A program made the position numbers and the translations under genes. Under the pieces are notes generated by a model that was not told where the DNA came from, did not search any database, and was given only the letters and a program-made list of their open reading frames with translations. From Pseudomonas sp. (lineage in GTDB: Bacteria; Pseudomonadota; Gammaproteobacteria; Pseudomonadales; Pseudomonadaceae), in the NCBI GenBank assembly GCA_030656145.1, contig JAUSOF010000095.1:90079-154078 (forward strand): a stretch of 64,000 nucleotides of DNA. The letters run 5' to 3'. Below, one piece after another: positions 1 to 8,059 of the stretch (position 1 is the first letter of the stretch; every line of letters starts with the position of its first letter).

Positions 1-1209
1 CTGGCTGGTTTTCAGGTGCGAGCAGTTGAATCGCCAGCCATGGGTGTAACCCTCTTCATCCCACAAATAACGCTTCGGACTGGACAACCCGGTCGACCCT
101 TCAGTGCCGCGACGCTGGCCGGCAAGGCGCGCCGCCTCACTGCCGACACGGGCAATGGTCGGCCACTGGAACGCATCATGACGACCGCTCTGGCCAGAGA
201 AATTTTCTTTGCCGAACGCCGCCTGGGTGAATTCGATCCGGCTTTCAAATGGGTGGCTGTAGACCTGCTCGGGGCGACTCAGGTCGCGCAGCTGCAGGGC
301 GTAATTGGCGCTCATGCCATCGCCCGCCTGGCCGTGATTTTCGATCAGGATGCCGCAGGTGCGCGAGTTGCCAACATCGAGAACCAGGTCAACCGTGATG
401 GGCGGATCAATCGAATCGACGCCGTTGGCACCTAGCTTGATTTGTGGAATATCGACCTTGGCCGGCTCGCTGCTGCGCTGCTCCGGTATCGGCTTGGCCA
501 GCAGGCTGAGCAGATTCAGGTAATGCGCAATGTGCTTCTGCTCGGCAATGTCTTCGTTATTACTTTCCTCGGTGCGGTGCTTGTTGGCCTCAAGGTAGAT
601 TTCCTTGAGCCACTCCTGCACCCACTTGTGGTCCATGAACCAGCGGGTCTGCTTGGCATTGCAGGCCAGGCGAAAAAACGCACCGGCATTGACATCTTCG
701 CGGGTCGGCGCCAGGTACTGCATACCATTGCTGACACGCATGACGCGGGTATCAAACGCCACGGTGAGGCGATGGGTGTGGCCGTCTATATCCGGCTCAT
801 CGAGCTGCACCATGCGCATCCGCGCCCAGTTACTCGGGCCTTCGTCATAGCGCTCAGGGTGCATAAACCGGAAGAACGGCACAGGCAGCCACAGGCCGTT
901 AAGCAGCTCAAGGCTGCTCTGCATGCTGACACGAAGGTCCTCATCGGTTTCACTGATCAGGCGCTCCTGCTGCTGCGCCTTGTCCAGGCTTTCACCGCTT
1001 TTGCCTTCGGTGCTGATCGGCCCCAGGTGAAAATATTCGCCGGTTTCCTTGTTCTGCAGCAGGCGCGCGATCAATGCGTTGCCCATCTTGGCAAACAGCC
1101 CCGACGGCTCCTTGCGTAGATCAAGGGTCAGGGCGAAATCCATAAACTGGATACCGCTATCGTTAACCAGGGTGACGGTTTCTTCGAATTGCGTGAGTTC
1201 TGGCAGCAT
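1..1209 (-). CDS. SrfB-like protein, N-terminal 403 codons (partial)
   Basis: An uninterrupted minus-strand reading frame starts at ATG 1209-1207 and runs off the left edge, so only the N-terminal 403 residues are visible. The text resembles the SrfB family ('virulence factor SrfB'), large proteins of about 1000 residues named after an SsrB-regulated Salmonella locus. A phosphate-binding-like stretch, DLVLDVGNSRTCGILIEN, lies near residues 285-305 and recalls the actin/Hsp70 ATPase fold; that link is my inference. It begins 12 bases after the SrfA-like gene, so the two are almost certainly one operon. A srfC gene would be expected beyond the edge. Biochemical function is unknown. Confidence 0.8.
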   Translation of the reverse strand, partial: MLPELTQFEETVTLVNDSGIQFMDFALTLDLRKEPSGLFAKMGNALIARLLQNKETGEYFHLGPISTEGKSGESLDKAQQQERLISETDEDLRVSMQSSLELLNGLWLPVPFFRFMHPERYDEGPSNWARMRMVQLDEPDIDGHTHRLTVAFDTRVMRVSNGMQYLAPTREDVNAGAFFRLACNAKQTRWFMDHKWVQEWLKEIYLEANKHRTEESNNEDIAEQKHIAHYLNLLSLLAKPIPEQRSSEPAKVDIPQIKLGANGVDSIDPPITVDLVLDVGNSRTCGILIENHGQAGDGMSANYALQLRDLSRPEQVYSHPFESRIEFTQAAFGKENFSGQSGRHDAFQWPTIARVGSEAARLAGQRRGTEGSTGLSSPKRYLWDEEGYTHGWRFNCSHLKTSQ

Positions 1210-1221
1210 GAGATGGGGGCC

Positions 1222-2622
1222 TTATTCGCCTACTTTCCGCATTGACATGGGGAATTGTTCGTTACCGTAACTGCCCGCACAGTCGGCGATGCTTTGTGCG
1301 CCAGGCTTGCACTGCACTTGGGGCATGTCGTAATTGCTGCCGTCGGTGCAACCCGCCAACCCCTGGCTATTGATGGCCAGGCTGCCATCGACCATGGCGG
1401 CACCTACCGCCCCGGTACATGACACGCCATCCGGGCGGCTGACCGTGACATTGCCCTGGCCATCCTTGAAGTCATATTCCAGACGCAGTGGCTTACCCGT
1501 GCGGCGATCCTGAATACCCGCACCGGCGCGGTACCGACCATCAAGGAAGTCTGCCGGCCCCTCCTCCGCGTCTGGCGGGATGCTCAACGCAGGCGGCTGC
1601 GCGGGTTCGCCAGAGGCGTCCTCGTCCAGGGTTGGCGGCTGGGGTGTTTCGCCTGGCGGCGCAGGCTCTGCGGCTGGCTCCGACGGTGTCTGGGGTTGTT
1701 CTTCGGGCGGCTGAGGCGTTTCACCGCCAGCAGCTTCATCCTCACGCGGCAAGTCAGGCGTACCGGGTAGCCCGGCACCGGGCGAGGCGGCCGGTACAGC
1801 GCCGTGCAAGGCGGGCGCACCACCGAGGCCAACACCGGGCACACGCACATCGGGCAGCACCAGATCAGGCGCACTCAAGCCCGGCAGGGCAAACCCCGGC
1901 AGCCTTGCATCAGGCACGCAGCCGCGCAGAAGGCTGAGCAATAAAAGCAGCAACAACAGCATCAGCAATGGCCAAAGCCACCAGAAGCGCCGCCACCAGG
2001 GTTTACTGACTTGAATAACGTCGGCTGCGGGGGGTGGGCTGAGCAGCGGCGCCGCACCAGGGTGCTCGGCGCCGCCACTGAGAACAGCTGCCTGACGCGG
2101 GGCCAGAAAGAACAAGGGCTCGCGCTGGCGGTCGTCTTCGCTGAGGATAAAGCCCCAGAAACTAAGCACCGGTTGATCGTAGAGCTCGCTTACCCCTTGA
2201 GCATCAAGGCGTTCGGTTTTGACGATATAGACGTAGGCGTCGTCTGGACTGAACGGAGCCAGGCCGAGTAGTTTGCCAAAAATCACCAGATCGCTTTGCT
2301 TGCTTTTGTCGCCGGAGAGGATCAGCGACTGGCTCATTTCAGCAATGCTGGCCTTGAAGGCATTCAGCTTGACGCGGGCATCGTCGCGCTCGCCTTCGGT
2401 GGCCGCCGACCACGGAATGACATCACCCTGAACCGGGCTGTACCAGTCAATCACACTGCCTTGCTCGTTGCTTTTCGGCACGGCAAGGAATTTGGCAATA
2501 AGGGGATTTTTACGGGTCAATGCCGCAATGATTTGCAGCGCAGCCTTGTAAACAGGCTGGCCCGTCTCACCCATCGCAATAAATTCATCGCTTTTGCCAG
2601 TGCGCAGCAGTGCTCCGTGCAT
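1222..2622 (-). CDS. SrfA-like membrane protein
   Basis: A 466-residue protein encoded just upstream of the SrfB-like gene, matching the srfA-srfB order of this operon family. It has a soluble N-terminal half (about 1-200), one very hydrophobic Leu-rich segment near residues 207-234 preceded by WWRR, a long Pro/Glu-rich linker (about 250-385) and a C-terminal domain with several cysteines. The layout suggests a single-pass inner-membrane protein with an extended periplasmic region. I chose ATG 2622 because AAGGA sits 8 bases upstream; another in-frame ATG at 2631 has the same AAGGA touching it. Its role is unknown. The family name reflects regulation in Salmonella, not a proven virulence function here. 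Confidence 0.7.
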   Translation of the reverse strand: MHGALLRTGKSDEFIAMGETGQPVYKAALQIIAALTRKNPLIAKFLAVPKSNEQGSVIDWYSPVQGDVIPWSAATEGERDDARVKLNAFKASIAEMSQSLILSGDKSKQSDLVIFGKLLGLAPFSPDDAYVYIVKTERLDAQGVSELYDQPVLSFWGFILSEDDRQREPLFFLAPRQAAVLSGGAEHPGAAPLLSPPPAADVIQVSKPWWRRFWWLWPLLMLLLLLLLLSLLRGCVPDARLPGFALPGLSAPDLVLPDVRVPGVGLGGAPALHGAVPAASPGAGLPGTPDLPREDEAAGGETPQPPEEQPQTPSEPAAEPAPPGETPQPPTLDEDASGEPAQPPALSIPPDAEEGPADFLDGRYRAGAGIQDRRTGKPLRLEYDFKDGQGNVTVSRPDGVSCTGAVGAAMVDGSLAINSQGLAGCTDGSNYDMPQVQCKPGAQSIADCAGSYGNEQFPMSMRKVGE

Positions 2623-2795
2623 ACATTCCATTCCTTGAACTAGCCGCGCTTAAAATTGTAACAGCGATTACCGGTAGCCTATTGGGAGTAGTGGCAAAAA
2701 GCAATCTTCGTCAATTTACAAGCGCCACATTTCCAGCCAAACACGGACTGCTCGGGCGTCTGCTCAACAACTGCCCGCACATGCCAACCCCCGGA

Positions 2796-3704
2796 TCAAG
2801 GCCCGAGCAGACGCAATATGGCCGGCAGGCTGGCGGCTGCCAGCAGCGTCTGCAGGGTTATGATCCCGGCCATCAGGTGGCTGTCGCCGCCCAGTTGGCG
2901 GGTCAGCACGTAGGCAGTCGGAGCCGTCGGCAGGGCGAAGAACAGCACCAGTACGCTGCTTTCCAGCGGCGGCAATTGCAGGCCGTAGGCCACGGCCCAG
3001 GCCAGTAACGGCATGACCAATAGACGCAGGCTACTGTTCCAGGCCAGAGCGGGAATCTCGCCACCGAGCTGTTCGGGCTTCAGGGCCGCGCCAACACAGA
3101 GCAGCCCAAGCGGCAGGCTGGCAGCAGCGAGCAGGCCGAGTAGGCGCTCGCTGCCGCCGGGCAGGCCAAGCCCGCTGAGGTTGACCAGGGCGCCGCCGAG
3201 GCAGGCGAGGATCAGCGGGTTTTTGAGAATGGGCAGCAGCAGGCTGCGCGCGCTGACGCCGCGCTCGGCAGTCAGCGACCAGACCGACAGCACGTTGACC
3301 GTCGGCACCATCAAGGCCAGCATCAAGGCGGCCAGCGTCAGGCCTTCCTGGCCATACAGGCTGCCCACTGCGGCCAGCCCCAGGTAGGTGTTGAAGCGCA
3401 ACGTGCCCTGGGTGAACGCCCCAAAGCGCCCGGCGGGCCAGCCGCGCAAGCGCCGCAGGACGAGCAACCCCAGCCAGGCACTTCCCAGGCCGAGCAATAC
3501 CGCCAGGGCCAGACGCGGCAGCGCAGGATTGTCCAGCGGTGCGTTGGCCAGGCTGCTGAACAGCAGGGCAGGAAACAGGATGAAGTAATTCAGCTGCTCG
3601 GCGCCGGGCCAGAAGGCTTCGTTGGGGAAGCCCCAGCGGCGCAGGTAAAAGCCGGCGACGATCAAGGCGAACAATGGCCACAAGGCCAGCAATAATTCCA
3701 GCAC
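2796..3704 (-). CDS. AEC-family (auxin efflux carrier type) permease
   Basis: A 302-residue, almost wholly hydrophobic protein with about ten membrane segments. The N-terminus (LLALWPLFALIVAGFYLRR) and the NYFILFPALLFSSLA stretch are typical of the AEC/Mem_trans family, which exports small carboxylates or related solutes in bacteria; the substrate cannot be told from sequence. I prefer GTG 3704, which has a GGCGGGGG purine-rich stretch about 6 bases upstream, over TTG 3722. It is transcribed alone, convergent with nothing obvious on its 3' side and divergent from the truncated GFA gene. Confidence 0.8.
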   Translation of the reverse strand: MLELLLALWPLFALIVAGFYLRRWGFPNEAFWPGAEQLNYFILFPALLFSSLANAPLDNPALPRLALAVLLGLGSAWLGLLVLRRLRGWPAGRFGAFTQGTLRFNTYLGLAAVGSLYGQEGLTLAALMLALMVPTVNVLSVWSLTAERGVSARSLLLPILKNPLILACLGGALVNLSGLGLPGGSERLLGLLAAASLPLGLLCVGAALKPEQLGGEIPALAWNSSLRLLVMPLLAWAVAYGLQLPPLESSVLVLFFALPTAPTAYVLTRQLGGDSHLMAGIITLQTLLAAASLPAILRLLGP

Positions 3705-3812
3705 GGCAACCCCCGCCAGCAAACCAGCTGGTCATCTTGGCGAGCGCGCTACAACGACGCAAGGGCGCTATAACGGTATCAGGCGCGAGCCAGTGCATAT
3801 CGAGGAGAGTCT

Positions 3813-3992
3813 ATGAGCGACGTTCACAGCGGTGGCTGCCAGTGCGGCGCCTTGCGTTATCAATTCCGCGCAACATTGCGCGACATCGCCCATTGTCACT
3901 GCTCGATCTGCCGACGCACCACCGGCGGCATCCTCACCACCTGGCTGCAACTGGATGGGCACTTGCCGCAGCAGCAGGAACAGATTCCGTAG
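3813..3992 (+). pseudogene. Truncated GFA-domain gene (glutathione-dependent formaldehyde-activating-like)
   Basis: ATG 3813 follows a clear GAGGAGAG ribosome site and gives 59 residues. The start is a textbook GFA N-terminus: GGCQCGALRY, then AHCHCSICRRTTGG, supplying the CxC and CxC..C zinc-binding cysteines. Family members are usually 120-160 residues, and the sequence leaves the family after about residue 43 before stopping at TAG. Nothing downstream in any frame restores the missing half, which carries the second metal motif. A dispersed 21-bp repeat lies 105 bases downstream and may mark the deletion. I read it as a gene remnant with an intact start signal. Confidence 0.65.
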
Positions 3993-4096
3993 GACGGACA
4001 AGAGTTCGACATGCCCGCGAAAGGGCAATCTTTCACCCGACTTTCATCCGGGCCTGATCGCGATCGACCTAAGAACAGGGGCAGCCAGCAAGTCGC

Positions 4097-4117
4097 GGTG
4101 CGTACGGCGCACCCTAC
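4097..4117. repeat. 21-bp dispersed palindromic extragenic element, copy 1
   Basis: The sequence has the form GGTGCG - five bases - CGCACC - CTAC, a 6-bp stem with a short loop. Further copies are at 14029-14049, 15353-15373 and, inverted, at 40955-40975. All four lie between genes and differ only in the central bases. This copy sits between the truncated GFA gene and the end of the DUF4105 gene. Confidence 0.8.
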
Positions 4118-4126
4118 CCCCGGACG

Positions 4127-6082
4127 TCAAGGCAGTCGAAGCCCACCGCTGGCCTTGTGCAGCGCGCGCAGGTGCTCGCCGAGTTGCACCAGGTTGGCTT
4201 CGTTGGCCTCCAGTTCGGCCAGACGCGCAGGCTCCAGCAAGTTACGCACTTCATGGTCGAGGTCGTCACTAAGCAGGCGCAGTTGCTGCTGGCGGTTGCG
4301 GCTCTCGACTTCCAGGCGTTGCCATTCGGCGCGTTGCGGCAGGCCGTAGCCGCCCTCGAGCAGCTCTGCCGGACGACTGAGAAAGCCGCTGTTGGCGAGA
4401 ATCTGCTCCAGGGCCCCGCCGGCCTTGTCCAGGTTCGGATCCTTGGCCGCGCGACCGGTGAGGTAGCGACGCTTGAGTTCGTCCTGGGCCAGCAACAGTT
4501 GCCGGCGCAGCGCCGCTTGCTCGAGTAGCAGCAGCGCGGCGCTGGCGCGCAGGTCGGCCTTGGCGAACCAGGGCCGGCGAGCCGCGGCGGTCTGTGCCAG
4601 CCAGTCCTCGACGTTATCCTGCTCGATCGGCAAACGCTGCTGCAGCACCGTGAACATGGCCTGATAACGGTCGCGGAACGAGTCGAAGCGATAGCCCAGG
4701 CGCAGGGCCTCGGATGGATCATCGAACACGCTGCGATCGGCCAGGTCACGCGCCACCAGGGTGTCGAGCAGGCCGTTGGGCAAAATACTGTCGAGCGCCT
4801 GCAGGCGCGGGTGCTGGCTGCCGCTACGCAGTAGCTTGAGGGTCTCCACTGCGCAGTTGTTGGAGATGAAGTAATAGTCGCCGTCGTAACTCCAGTGTTG
4901 CTCGGCGGCACGGGTGACCAGCTGCTCCAGTTGCACACGGTTGAGCTGCAGCGGCACCGAGGCCAGGCTGCGCAGTTCGACCTTGGTGTACTCCTCGATA
5001 ACCTGCGCCAGCGGCAGGACGAACAGCCGCGATGGATAGACGCCGGTCAGGCCGTCCCAGCTCGACAGCTGCAGGTCGCCGACGAAAGCGCGGTAGGACA
5101 GCACCAGGTGTTCGTCCAGATCCAGCCGACAATCCGGCCCGCGCGGTCGGCCAGGAGCACAGATCACCAGGCGCAGCATGCTGTGGCCCCAACGGCTGGC
5201 CCATTCCTGGTTGGCCTCGGCGAGCAGGTAGTCGACCTGGTAGACCCGCGCGGGGTCGAGCGTGCCCAGCGGCTGGCGGGCAAAGTCGCGACCGGCGTTG
5301 AGGTAAGCGTAACCGTCGGCGCAGGGCTGCTGGTGAGCCGGTGTCCAGCCGGCGAAATGCTCGCTCAAGTGGCGTGCCAGCGAGGGCCGGCGACAGGCAT
5401 AACTAGGGTCGAGGAGGAAGTACTCGATGTTCACCGCGACGAACTCGAGTGGATTGCTCAGTTCATAGGCATCCGGGCTGCGCGCGACCTGACCGTTGGC
5501 CTGCTCACGGGCGCCACGGCGACCGACCTGTTGTGGCCAGCCGGCCAGGTCGAGCAGGCTCGGGTTGTCGCTGAGGGTGAAGCGTCTTGCGGTTTGACCA
5601 CGGCAAGCATCAGGCAAGCCGACCGCACCGAGGCTGGCAAAGCGCTGCCGGCAGCGCTGCAGCAGGTGTTGTTCGTCATCTGGCCAGAGCTGCGCACGGT
5701 CATAGAGGTGGGTCAGTTCGTGCAGCACGGTGGCCAGCAACTCACGGCGCACGTTGCCATGCGGGCGCTGGGTCTGGGTTGTGGCGGCACTGCCATCGCT
5801 GAGGGACGCCAGCAGCTGGCGATTCAGTTCGATGCCGCTGAAGCGTCCAGCGCGGCCATAGACTTCGGCCGGCATGGCTCGCCAGCGCACGTTGACGTGG
5901 CGATCCAGGCGCTGCTTGAAACTGGGCGGGAGGGCACCGAGGGCTTCGTCCAGCAGCGCCTGGCTGGCTTGCCGCTCACTGCTGTCGAGGGCATCGCTAT
6001 CCAGCACCAGGCGCAGCTCGGCATGGCTGGCGACGCTGGTCAGCAGGGCAAAGGCCAGTAGCCAGGCGCGGGCGAGGCTCAC
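4127..6082 (-). CDS. DUF4105 (Lnb-type) periplasmic protein
   Basis: A 651-residue protein with a cleavable signal peptide (MSLARAWLLAFALLTSVASHA). The central region, with YLLAEANQEWASRWGHSML and SNNCAVETLKLL, has the spaced His and Asn-Cys features of DUF4105/Lnb N-terminal periplasmic domains. An N-terminal segment contains HELTHLYDRAQ, a zincin-like HExxH-type helix (HELTH), so a metal site is possible. The C-terminal 150 residues are helical and charged. It starts with GTG 6082, whose GTGA overlaps the stop of the DUF2388 gene, so translation is coupled. The function is unknown; a role in envelope lipid or peptidoglycan processing is only a guess. Confidence 0.75.
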   Translation of the reverse strand: MSLARAWLLAFALLTSVASHAELRLVLDSDALDSSERQASQALLDEALGALPPSFKQRLDRHVNVRWRAMPAEVYGRAGRFSGIELNRQLLASLSDGSAATTQTQRPHGNVRRELLATVLHELTHLYDRAQLWPDDEQHLLQRCRQRFASLGAVGLPDACRGQTARRFTLSDNPSLLDLAGWPQQVGRRGAREQANGQVARSPDAYELSNPLEFVAVNIEYFLLDPSYACRRPSLARHLSEHFAGWTPAHQQPCADGYAYLNAGRDFARQPLGTLDPARVYQVDYLLAEANQEWASRWGHSMLRLVICAPGRPRGPDCRLDLDEHLVLSYRAFVGDLQLSSWDGLTGVYPSRLFVLPLAQVIEEYTKVELRSLASVPLQLNRVQLEQLVTRAAEQHWSYDGDYYFISNNCAVETLKLLRSGSQHPRLQALDSILPNGLLDTLVARDLADRSVFDDPSEALRLGYRFDSFRDRYQAMFTVLQQRLPIEQDNVEDWLAQTAAARRPWFAKADLRASAALLLLEQAALRRQLLLAQDELKRRYLTGRAAKDPNLDKAGGALEQILANSGFLSRPAELLEGGYGLPQRAEWQRLEVESRNRQQQLRLLSDDLDHEVRNLLEPARLAELEANEANLVQLGEHLRALHKASGGLRLP

Positions 6083-6399
6083 CTGGCGAGAATGGCTTCA
6101 GCCAACACCTGATCGGACGCATGCTCAGCCTCAGGCACCCGGCTGCGAATGGTGCCAAATGCGGCTTCCAGCTGGGCGCCACGGATCGCACCCTGGCTGG
6201 CGACGAAACTGGCTGCATCGTCACGCGCGGCGAGGACGATTTTCGAATCACGGATCGAGGTGGTGGTATCCGAGGTGAAGTCGAAGGTGCGATCCAGCGC
6301 ACGAACAATGATATTGCTGGTAGCAACCAGGGTTTGCGCCTGGACACTGCCTGCAAACAGGGCAACCAGCGCAACGGCGGCGAGCAACGAACGATGCAT
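6079..6399 (-). CDS. DUF2388 family secreted protein, copy 1
   Basis: A 106-residue protein with a signal peptide ending VQAQT, followed by the DUF2388 body: a serine/threonine-rich segment, then KIVLAARDDAASFVASQGAIRGAQLEAAF. The family is largely confined to Pseudomonas and has no established role. I chose ATG 6399 because it gives a clean signal peptide. The stop overlaps the GTG start of the DUF4105 gene by four bases, linking the two proteins. The second DUF2388 gene lies 150 bases upstream on the same strand. Confidence 0.8.
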   Translation of the reverse strand: MHRSLLAAVALVALFAGSVQAQTLVATSNIIVRALDRTFDFTSDTTTSIRDSKIVLAARDDAASFVASQGAIRGAQLEAAFGTIRSRVPEAEHASDQVLAEAILAR

Positions 6400-6549
6400 G
6401 ACGATCTCCAGGAAATCAGATATTGAGGGGGGTTGGATGGCTATTCGCACAGACAGTTCCTGCGCATGACTCAGTACGCCGGCCACGGCAAGCCTAACGC
6501 ATCAGCCCCGGAGCAGTGTCACTACTTAGCTGGGTGCCCGCCTACTGCT

Positions 6550-6867
6550 TCAGCGGCTTAGAATCGCCTGCGCCAGCTGCTCGTCGTCGGCCGCGAGACC
6601 AGGGCTTTGTTGGCGGATGTGCTGCAGCGCTGCCTCCAGTCGTACACCGCGGATGGCGCCCTGGCTGGCGATGAAACTGGCAGCGTCGCCGCGTGCAGCA
6701 AGCACGAGCTTGCTGTCACGCAACGAAGAAGTGGCATCGGAAGTGGCGTCCGAGGTACCCATTACTGCACCACCCAGGGTATCGGTGGTGGCGACGAAAC
6801 TGGACGCCGAGGCACCGCTGGCCAGCAACAACAGAGTGGAAAAACCAAGTACTCGCAGAGCGATCAT
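6550..6867 (-). CDS. DUF2388 family secreted protein, copy 2
   Basis: A 105-residue protein with signal peptide MIALRVLGFSTLLLLASGASA and the DUF2388 core KLVLAARGDAASFIASQGAIRG, very close to that of copy 1. The N-terminal part of the mature protein differs. It most likely arose by tandem duplication and lies in the same orientation as copy 1 and the DUF4105 gene. The 150-base gap to copy 1 could hold a separate promoter. Role unknown; some databases carry a misleading 'Holliday junction' label for this family, which nothing here supports. Confidence 0.8.
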   Translation of the reverse strand: MIALRVLGFSTLLLLASGASASSFVATTDTLGGAVMGTSDATSDATSSLRDSKLVLAARGDAASFIASQGAIRGVRLEAALQHIRQQSPGLAADDEQLAQAILSR

Positions 6868-6962
6868 TCTGAAACTCCTGATGCATCATTAAGCGGCGTG
6901 ACAGGCGGCCACGCAACAATAGCCAAAGCCTAGCCCGGAGCCCGGCAAACACACCAGCTGAC

Positions 6963-7169
6963 TTAACGCCAAAACGGTTTTTCCAGCTCGGCCAGGCGTT
7001 CGCTGGGGCTGATGCCGGCATCAGCCAACAAGTGTGGATCCAGCCGGGCCAGGTGGCGGCGGGTGTGCACATTCAGCTGCCAGCGCCTGAGGGTGCTGCG
7101 CAGGCGGGCGAGTGGGCCGCAGCTTGGTTGGTCGAGCGTGGCTGAAATGTCGCTAAGCATGCGCTCCAT
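6963..7169 (-). CDS. DUF1127 small basic protein, copy 1
   Basis: A 68-residue protein ending in the DUF1127 signature: RRHLARLDPHLLADAGISPSERLAELEKPFW. Short arginine-rich DUF1127 proteins have been linked in other bacteria to RNA-related regulation and to phosphate or carbon metabolism; nothing specific is shown here. ATG 7169 follows GGAAGGATC at good spacing, the same arrangement as in copy 2. A longer in-frame reading upstream to 7550 lacks a plausible start and crosses the copy 2 region. Copy 2 lies 244 bases upstream. Confidence 0.8.
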   Translation of the reverse strand: MERMLSDISATLDQPSCGPLARLRSTLRRWQLNVHTRRHLARLDPHLLADAGISPSERLAELEKPFWR

Positions 7170-7347
7170 GGCAATGATCCTTCCCGTACTGGACGGGCGT
7201 GGTGGTATGGATCTAGATGGTCGCGCGACGCCGGCCGGCCTGGCAGTCACAGCCAGGTAAAAGTGTACGGGGTCAGTTGCTGCTTTTATGTAACTGTTCT
7301 GCTGGAGAATGCAGCACGCTGTGCTGTTCGCCCTGGCGCATAACGAC

Positions 7348-7379
7348 AAAGCCCGCCAACGCTGGGCGCGGGCGGGCTT
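7348..7379 (-). terminator. Terminator-like hairpin after DUF1127 copy 2
   Basis: GCCCGCC (7351-7357) pairs with GGCGGGC (7371-7377). On the minus strand the stem is followed by a short TTTGT run. It lies 34 bases past the stop of the upstream DUF1127 gene. The T-run is weak. Confidence 0.5.
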
Positions 7380-7413
7380 GTCAGAGGGTTCAACGCGGCT
7401 TGCGCCGCCAGGC

Positions 7414-7629
7414 TTAGCGCCAGAACGGCTTGCCCAACTCGGCGTGGCGCTGGGCCTCGCTGATACCGGCATCGGCCAGCAAACGGGCATCCAGGCGTGC
7501 CAACTGGCGACGGCTAACGATGCGGCGCTGCCACAACAAAAGTACGGCAATCAGGCCTAACGACGATGCGTTACCGGCGCTGGATGAGTGGTCTTGAAAC
7601 AGCATATCGGAACTGAGGGTACGTTCCAT
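7414..7629 (-). CDS. DUF1127 small basic protein, copy 2
   Basis: A 71-residue protein with a hydrophobic central stretch (SSLGLIAVLLLWQRR) followed by the DUF1127 motif RRQLARLDARLLADAGISEAQRHAELGKPFW. The last 30 residues align closely with copy 1, whereas the N-terminal halves differ, so this is an older duplication. ATG 7629 is preceded by GGAAGGATGTCACC. The hydrophobic segment could place it at the membrane. Upstream lies a 430-base gap with an inverted pair of AACTGTACCT motifs that may be its operator. Confidence 0.8.
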   Translation of the reverse strand: MERTLSSDMLFQDHSSSAGNASSLGLIAVLLLWQRRIVSRRQLARLDARLLADAGISEAQRHAELGKPFWR

Positions 7630-8013
7630 GGTGACATCCTTCCGCTTGTGGCGGGACTAGAGAGTGTTTTGCCTGACGCTCATGTTCCGCTACTCGCAAC
7701 CGGTGCAATAGCCACAGCTGGGTTAAATTGCTTGGCTATTAGATAGTGTGCTTAGTAACTGTTTTGCCGTTTTCCACAGGAACTGTACCTGTGATAAGTG
7801 AATTACCGCGCATTACAAGAAACGGCAGTTCTTTATCTCGCTATAAACCTATAAAGCAGTGATTGCCTATAGGTACAGTTGCAAATTGATTGGCCAAAAT
7901 CGCTGATCTGTAACTCAGCTTTTTATTCAGTTTTGCCACCTGACAGCGTCAATCTGTAGCGGTGAGAGCCCCTGCAGAGCAACCTCAGGTCAGACCAGCG
8001 ACGCTCCAGAAGT
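7630..8013. other. Gene-free stretch upstream of DUF1127 copy 2
   Basis: This AT-richer gap has no convincing reading frame. It contains the perfect inverted pair AACTGTACCT (7781-7790) and AGGTACAGTT (7871-7880), whose centres are 90 bases apart; the first is also framed by ACAGG and CCTGT. The pair probably belongs to the promoter of the leftward DUF1127 gene. Confidence 0.5.
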
Positions 8014-8044
8014 AAAAAACCCGGCACCTATTGGCCGGGTTTTT
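8014..8044. terminator. Bidirectional terminator after pntB
   Basis: ACCCGGC (8019-8025) and GCCGGGT (8034-8040) form a 7-bp stem with an 8-base loop. It is flanked by an A-run on the left and a T-run on the right, so it can work on both strands. It lies 16 bases beyond the pntB stop codon. Confidence 0.85.
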
Positions 8045-8059
8045 CATACTCAGCAGCGG

